A stretch of DNA of 8,587 nt, taken from contig JAJYAR010000084.1 in the NCBI GenBank assembly GCA_021779435.1, forward strand, positions 1-8,587. The letters are read 5' to 3'. Every line of letters starts with the position of its first letter. Position 1 is the first letter of the stretch. Source of the DNA: a bacterium. GTDB lineage: Bacteria; Verrucomicrobiota; Verrucomicrobiae; JAJYAR01. A program made the position numbers and the translations under genes. Below, piece by piece: positions 5,481 to 8,587 of this stretch. The notes under the pieces were generated by a model that was not told the origin of the DNA, did not search any database, and saw nothing but the letters and a program-made list of their open reading frames with translations.

Positions 5481-5491
5481 ACGCATGTCAA
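5478..5491. promoter_or_regulatory. FNR/CRP-superfamily-type binding site
   Basis: TTGACGCATGTCAA is a perfect TTGAC-N4-GTCAA palindrome. The FNR/ANR/DNR consensus is TTGAT-N4-ATCAA, so the core TTGA-N6-TCAA is fully kept and one symmetric base differs. It lies 136 bases upstream of the GGDEF/EAL start. A regulator responding to oxygen or NO is inferred from the motif alone. Confidence 0.4.
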
Positions 5492-5566
5492 CGGGGTCCC
5501 GGGTGGCGGCGACCCGCCGCAAATTGCGCCGGGAAAGCACCCCAAATCACCGCAGGACACACTCCT

Positions 5567-5583
5567 CACCCTGCACCAGGGTG
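5567..5583 (+). repeat. 7+7 hairpin in the leader of the GGDEF/EAL gene
   Basis: CACCCTG and CAGGGTG are exact reverse complements around CAC, 43 bases before the ATG at 5627. No T-run follows, so it is not a terminator. It may be a leader stem or an operator. Confidence 0.35.
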
Positions 5584-5626
5584 CGCATTATTCCCCCTGT
5601 CCGCCGCACCGGTATTCCGGGAATTC

Positions 5627-8587
5627 ATGTCGGCGCGTGAACCTCCGCTTACGGCACACCGCGAAATGAATCCAACACCGGTACAACCGATGCCGCAACC
5701 GCCGAACGACCGGCGCGCCATGGCGGCCCGGATCTGGATCCTGGCCGGGGCGGTCTTCGCGGCCGAATGGGTCGTCATGGCCATCTTCTCCCAGATGCAG
5801 ACCACCATCCCGGTCTGGCAGCAGGCTCTGCTCGACTCCCTCCTCGCCGCGACGGTGGCGACCACCGTCTGGCAGATCGTGATCGTGGGCAGCCGCGGGG
5901 CTGGGGTCTCCGATCGCCCGGTCATCGATACCGTAGGGTGGATGATCATCGCGGCCGCCACGACGTCGTTCGAATACTCGATCCACCGCTACGTCGCCGG
6001 CACGCCATCGTCATTTCCGGCGCAAACGGCGGCCCTGCTCGATGCCGGCCTGCTGGCCGCGCTGATGCTGCCGATGGGAGGCGGCCTTGCGGCCTTGCGG
6101 GCGGTGGAGGTTCGCGCCGCCGCCGCGCAGCCGCCGGGGGACCGCCACCTCAGCCGGATCGTCCTGATCAGCGTGCTCACGGCGGCAAGCCTGATCGCGC
6201 TGCTGACCCTCGGCACCACGACCGGGATCCTTCGCGACGCCGCCGTCATTCGCGCCTCCTCCCGGATCATGAACCTTGCCGGACGCCAGCGCATGATCAG
6301 CCAGCGGATGGCATGGATGGCGCAACGCGCGCTGGCAACGACCGGGGCGGCGCGCGCCGGGGCCATCGACGCGCTGGCGGGGGACATGCACCGCTTGCGC
6401 GGCGGCGCCGCAGCGCTGGACGCGCTGGTGGCCACCTCGACGCGCGCGCGGAGCGAAGCGCGGCATACGGCCTCCTGGGCGATGACGCAAGTCGAAGGCC
6501 CGAGGGCGCGCCTTCTTCGACTCGCGGAAGCCGCCCACGCCCGGGGCGCGTCCGCGGCGGAACAAGACCGCGCCCTGTTGTGGCTGATGCGCGCGTCGGA
6601 GCAGTTCCTGCCCGCCATGGATCGCGCGGTCGGCGCACTGCAATCGGTCACCGAGGAGGAACTGCGACAGCTCGTCGCCTACGCCGCGACGGCCACCCTG
6701 CTCGTCGCGTTCAGCGCCCTCGCATATGGAGTCGGCGTTGCGCTCCCGATCCGCAACATCGTCCGCAACCAGCAGCGCGCCCTGCGCGCCCGGACCGAAG
6801 AACTGCACCGCCTTACGATGGTGGCGCGGAACACGAAGAACGGCGTCCTGATCTGCGACGTCGACCGGCGCATCCTCTGGGCCAACGCCGCATTCGAGGC
6901 GATGACCGGCTACCCCCTGGCGGAGGTTCTCGGGAAGAAGCCCGGCAGCCTGCTGCAGTTCGACCAGACCGACCCGGCGACGGTGCGCCGGTTGCACGAA
7001 GCGCTCGCCGCGGGGCAGGGCGCCCATGTGCAGATCCTCAACCGTTCGCGTCACGGCCGGACCTACTGGCTGGATCTGGACATCCAGCCCGTGCATGACG
7101 AGAGCGGCCGGCACGTCGGCTTCATCGGCGTGGAGACCGACGTGACCGAACGGGTGCTGGCCCATCGGCGCCTCGAGTCCGTGCTCGACGGAACGGGCGC
7201 CGGTACCTGGGAATATGACGTGCCGTCGGCAACGACCGTCGTCGATGGACGGTGGCTGCGGATCTGCGGCGATACGCCGACAACAACCGCGCCGGTGCGA
7301 ATCGAGTCCCTGGAGTACCGTGCCCACGAAGAAGATCTCGCCCGCTATGCGGCCCAGTTCCGCGACCACCTCGACGGCACGACCGACTCATTCGACTGCG
7401 AGTTGCGCGTGCGCCATCGCGACGGCCGGTGGATCTGGGTGCACGACCGGGGCCGGATCGCGAGCCGCAAGCGCGACGGCACGCCGCTGCGCGTCCTCGG
7501 CATTCGCATCGACGTCACCCGACGCAAGGAAATCGAACTGGCGGCGCTCGCCGCCGCCAGTACCGACAGCGTCACCGGGCTGGCCAGCCGCAGCCTTTTC
7601 GTGCACCGCCTGGGCGGCGCCATCGACCAGACCTGCCGGCACCGCATGACGGGGTTTTGCGTATTGCTGCTCGACCTGGACCGCTTCAAGGTCGTCAACG
7701 ACACGCTCGGCCACCCGGCCGGGGACGCAGTGCTTCGCGCCATTGCCGGCCGGCTGCAAGACGAGTTGCGGGAAATCGCGGCCGCGTCCGGCACGAACGG
7801 GGCGTTCCTTGCCGCCCGTTTCGGGGGCGACGAGTTCGCCATCCTGCTGGAGGGCGTGCCCGACACCGGAGATGCCGTGCGGATCGCCCAGCGCATCCTG
7901 TCGTCGATCAACGAACCGTATACGATCGGGCGGCAGGAGATCCGCATGGCGGCGTCCATCGGCGTGGTCGGCAGCGAGCAGTGCGACGAAGGCGCGGATG
8001 CGGTGCTGCGCGACGTCGACACCGCCATGTACAACGCCAAGCGCGCGGGCCGGGGTTGCGTCGCCGCCTTCGATCCCGGCATGCGCCGCAAGGTCGCGCG
8101 GGAATTCCTGATCGAGGCCGAACTGCGCAAGGCGATCGGCACGCCGCAGCTGTCGCTCGCCTATCAGCCGATCGTATCCCTCGATACGGAGGCGATGCAG
8201 TCGGTCGAAGCGCTGGTCCGTTGGAACCACCCCGAACTGGGCGGCATCGCGCCCGCCGAATTCATTCCGATCGCGGAGGAGTCCGGGCTCATCGTCAGCC
8301 TCGACGAATGGGTGCAACGGCAGGCGTGCCGGCAATGGCGGAAATGGCAGACCGAGCACTCCCAACGCGCGCCGCGGGGCGTCAGCGTGAACGTCTCCCG
8401 CATCCAGATGGGCTTCCCCAACGCCCTGGTGCGCCACGTCGAACAGCTTCTGACCGAAAACGCCATGCCCGCCGGCGCCCTGCAGCTCGAGGTCACGGAG
8501 CGCGACGTGATGCGCGATCCCGACGCCGTGCTGGTCCTGATGCAGCGGCTGCGGGAGATGGGGGTGCGGCTGGCCATGGACGACTTC
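5627..8587 (+). CDS. Membrane sensor diguanylate cyclase/phosphodiesterase (PilJ-type, PAS-PAS-GGDEF-EAL), 3' end missing
   Basis: Open for 987 codons with no stop in the window. It would make and/or degrade c-di-GMP at the inner membrane. Order: four hydrophobic helices (about 33-155) forming two similar hairpins; TM5 about 178-200; PilJ/NarX-like sensory domain about 203-345 with NLAGRQRMISQRM at 216-228; TM6 about 349-371; PAS1 about 396-505; PAS2 (PAS_3-like, ending IDVTRR) about 514-633; GGDEF from 645; EAL from about 836. GGDEF is intact (733-737), with LDLDRFKVVNDTLGH before it. The inhibitory RxxD site is absent (N724, F727). EAL keeps YQP, E861 of EAL, N922, E955 and the DD of DDF at the last codons, so an active phosphodiesterase is plausible. 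ATG 5627 has a partial GGGA site; ATG 5666 is in frame without any and is an alternative. Confidence 0.93.
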   Translation, partial: MSAREPPLTAHREMNPTPVQPMPQPPNDRRAMAARIWILAGAVFAAEWVVMAIFSQMQTTIPVWQQALLDSLLAATVATTVWQIVIVGSRGAGVSDRPVIDTVGWMIIAAATTSFEYSIHRYVAGTPSSFPAQTAALLDAGLLAALMLPMGGGLAALRAVEVRAAAAQPPGDRHLSRIVLISVLTAASLIALLTLGTTTGILRDAAVIRASSRIMNLAGRQRMISQRMAWMAQRALATTGAARAGAIDALAGDMHRLRGGAAALDALVATSTRARSEARHTASWAMTQVEGPRARLLRLAEAAHARGASAAEQDRALLWLMRASEQFLPAMDRAVGALQSVTEEELRQLVAYAATATLLVAFSALAYGVGVALPIRNIVRNQQRALRARTEELHRLTMVARNTKNGVLICDVDRRILWANAAFEAMTGYPLAEVLGKKPGSLLQFDQTDPATVRRLHEALAAGQGAHVQILNRSRHGRTYWLDLDIQPVHDESGRHVGFIGVETDVTERVLAHRRLESVLDGTGAGTWEYDVPSATTVVDGRWLRICGDTPTTTAPVRIESLEYRAHEEDLARYAAQFRDHLDGTTDSFDCELRVRHRDGRWIWVHDRGRIASRKRDGTPLRVLGIRIDVTRRKEIELAALAAASTDSVTGLASRSLFVHRLGGAIDQTCRHRMTGFCVLLLDLDRFKVVNDTLGHPAGDAVLRAIAGRLQDELREIAAASGTNGAFLAARFGGDEFAILLEGVPDTGDAVRIAQRILSSINEPYTIGRQEIRMAASIGVVGSEQCDEGADAVLRDVDTAMYNAKRAGRGCVAAFDPGMRRKVAREFLIEAELRKAIGTPQLSLAYQPIVSLDTEAMQSVEALVRWNHPELGGIAPAEFIPIAEESGLIVSLDEWVQRQACRQWRKWQTEHSQRAPRGVSVNVSRIQMGFPNALVRHVEQLLTENAMPAGALQLEVTERDVMRDPDAVLVLMQRLREMGVRLAMDDF

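Larger units (their letters stand above)
5071..5626. other. Divergent intergenic region between pseudo-receiver and GGDEF/EAL genes
   Basis: This 556-base spacer separates two divergent signalling genes. It holds an ACGTG/CACGT inverted repeat in an AT-rich patch near the minus-strand gene, and a minus-strand 32-codon ORF with a terminator-like hairpin. Further right come an 8+8 palindrome, an FNR/CRP-type 14-mer and a 7+7 hairpin close to the plus-strand start. No promoter with both good hexamers was found for either gene. Longer ORFs here in either direction have no recognisable protein character. Confidence 0.6.

Noticed and set aside
5385..5669. 94-codon plus-strand ORF in the divergent spacer
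   Set aside because: Arg/Pro/His-rich without domain character, crosses the palindromes, and overlaps the real GGDEF/EAL start in another frame.
5566..8437. Several long minus-strand ORFs opposite the GGDEF/EAL gene (up to 452 codons)
   Set aside because: They are antisense shadows of a GC-rich gene. The plus frame carries unmistakable PAS, GGDEF and EAL motifs.

Overview
The window is chromosomal-looking DNA with high GC content and strong third-position GC bias. The gene repertoire (a short proline-rich TonB followed by an ExbB-like gene with a signal peptide, bacterial-type glucokinase, a MarR regulator, a TPR/Gly-rich membrane protein and a large c-di-GMP enzyme) suggests a betaproteobacterium, most likely Burkholderiales or a relative. 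This assignment comes from protein style only. No transposase, integrase, phage gene or CRISPR array was found.

Left part (1-2577). On the minus strand, tonB (212-853) is followed 13 bases later by the start of a probable ExbB/TolQ-type proton-channel gene that leaves the window. These would form an energy-transduction operon for outer-membrane transport. A plus-strand gene for a 136-residue protein of unknown function (1060-1470) is divergent from tonB. Next come a minus-strand tRNA-Lys(CTT) with its own terminator-like hairpin, and a minus-strand gene for an exported or membrane-anchored TPR protein with a Gly/Pro-rich tail (1653-2483), followed by a perfect 24-bp palindrome that probably ends its transcript.

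Middle (2575-4281). A minus-strand pair encodes a MarR-family regulator and, 50 bases downstream, glucokinase with all the catalytic and sugar-binding residues I could check.

Right part (4282-8587). A minus-strand gene encodes a two-domain protein that looks like a receiver fused to a histidine-phosphotransfer (Hpt) domain, yet the phospho-accepting residue is absent from both. Divergent from it, across a 556-base spacer, a plus-strand gene of at least 987 codons runs off the window end. It encodes a membrane sensor: two similar transmembrane hairpins, a PilJ/NarX-type periplasmic domain, two PAS domains, GGDEF and EAL. It has no stop codon in the window. The spacer holds an FNR/CRP-type 14-mer, a neighbouring 8+8 palindrome, and a 32-codon minus-strand ORF ending in a terminator-like hairpin. 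The phosphorylation-dead receiver/Hpt protein opposite a membrane-bound c-di-GMP enzyme is the part of the window most deserving of a closer look.
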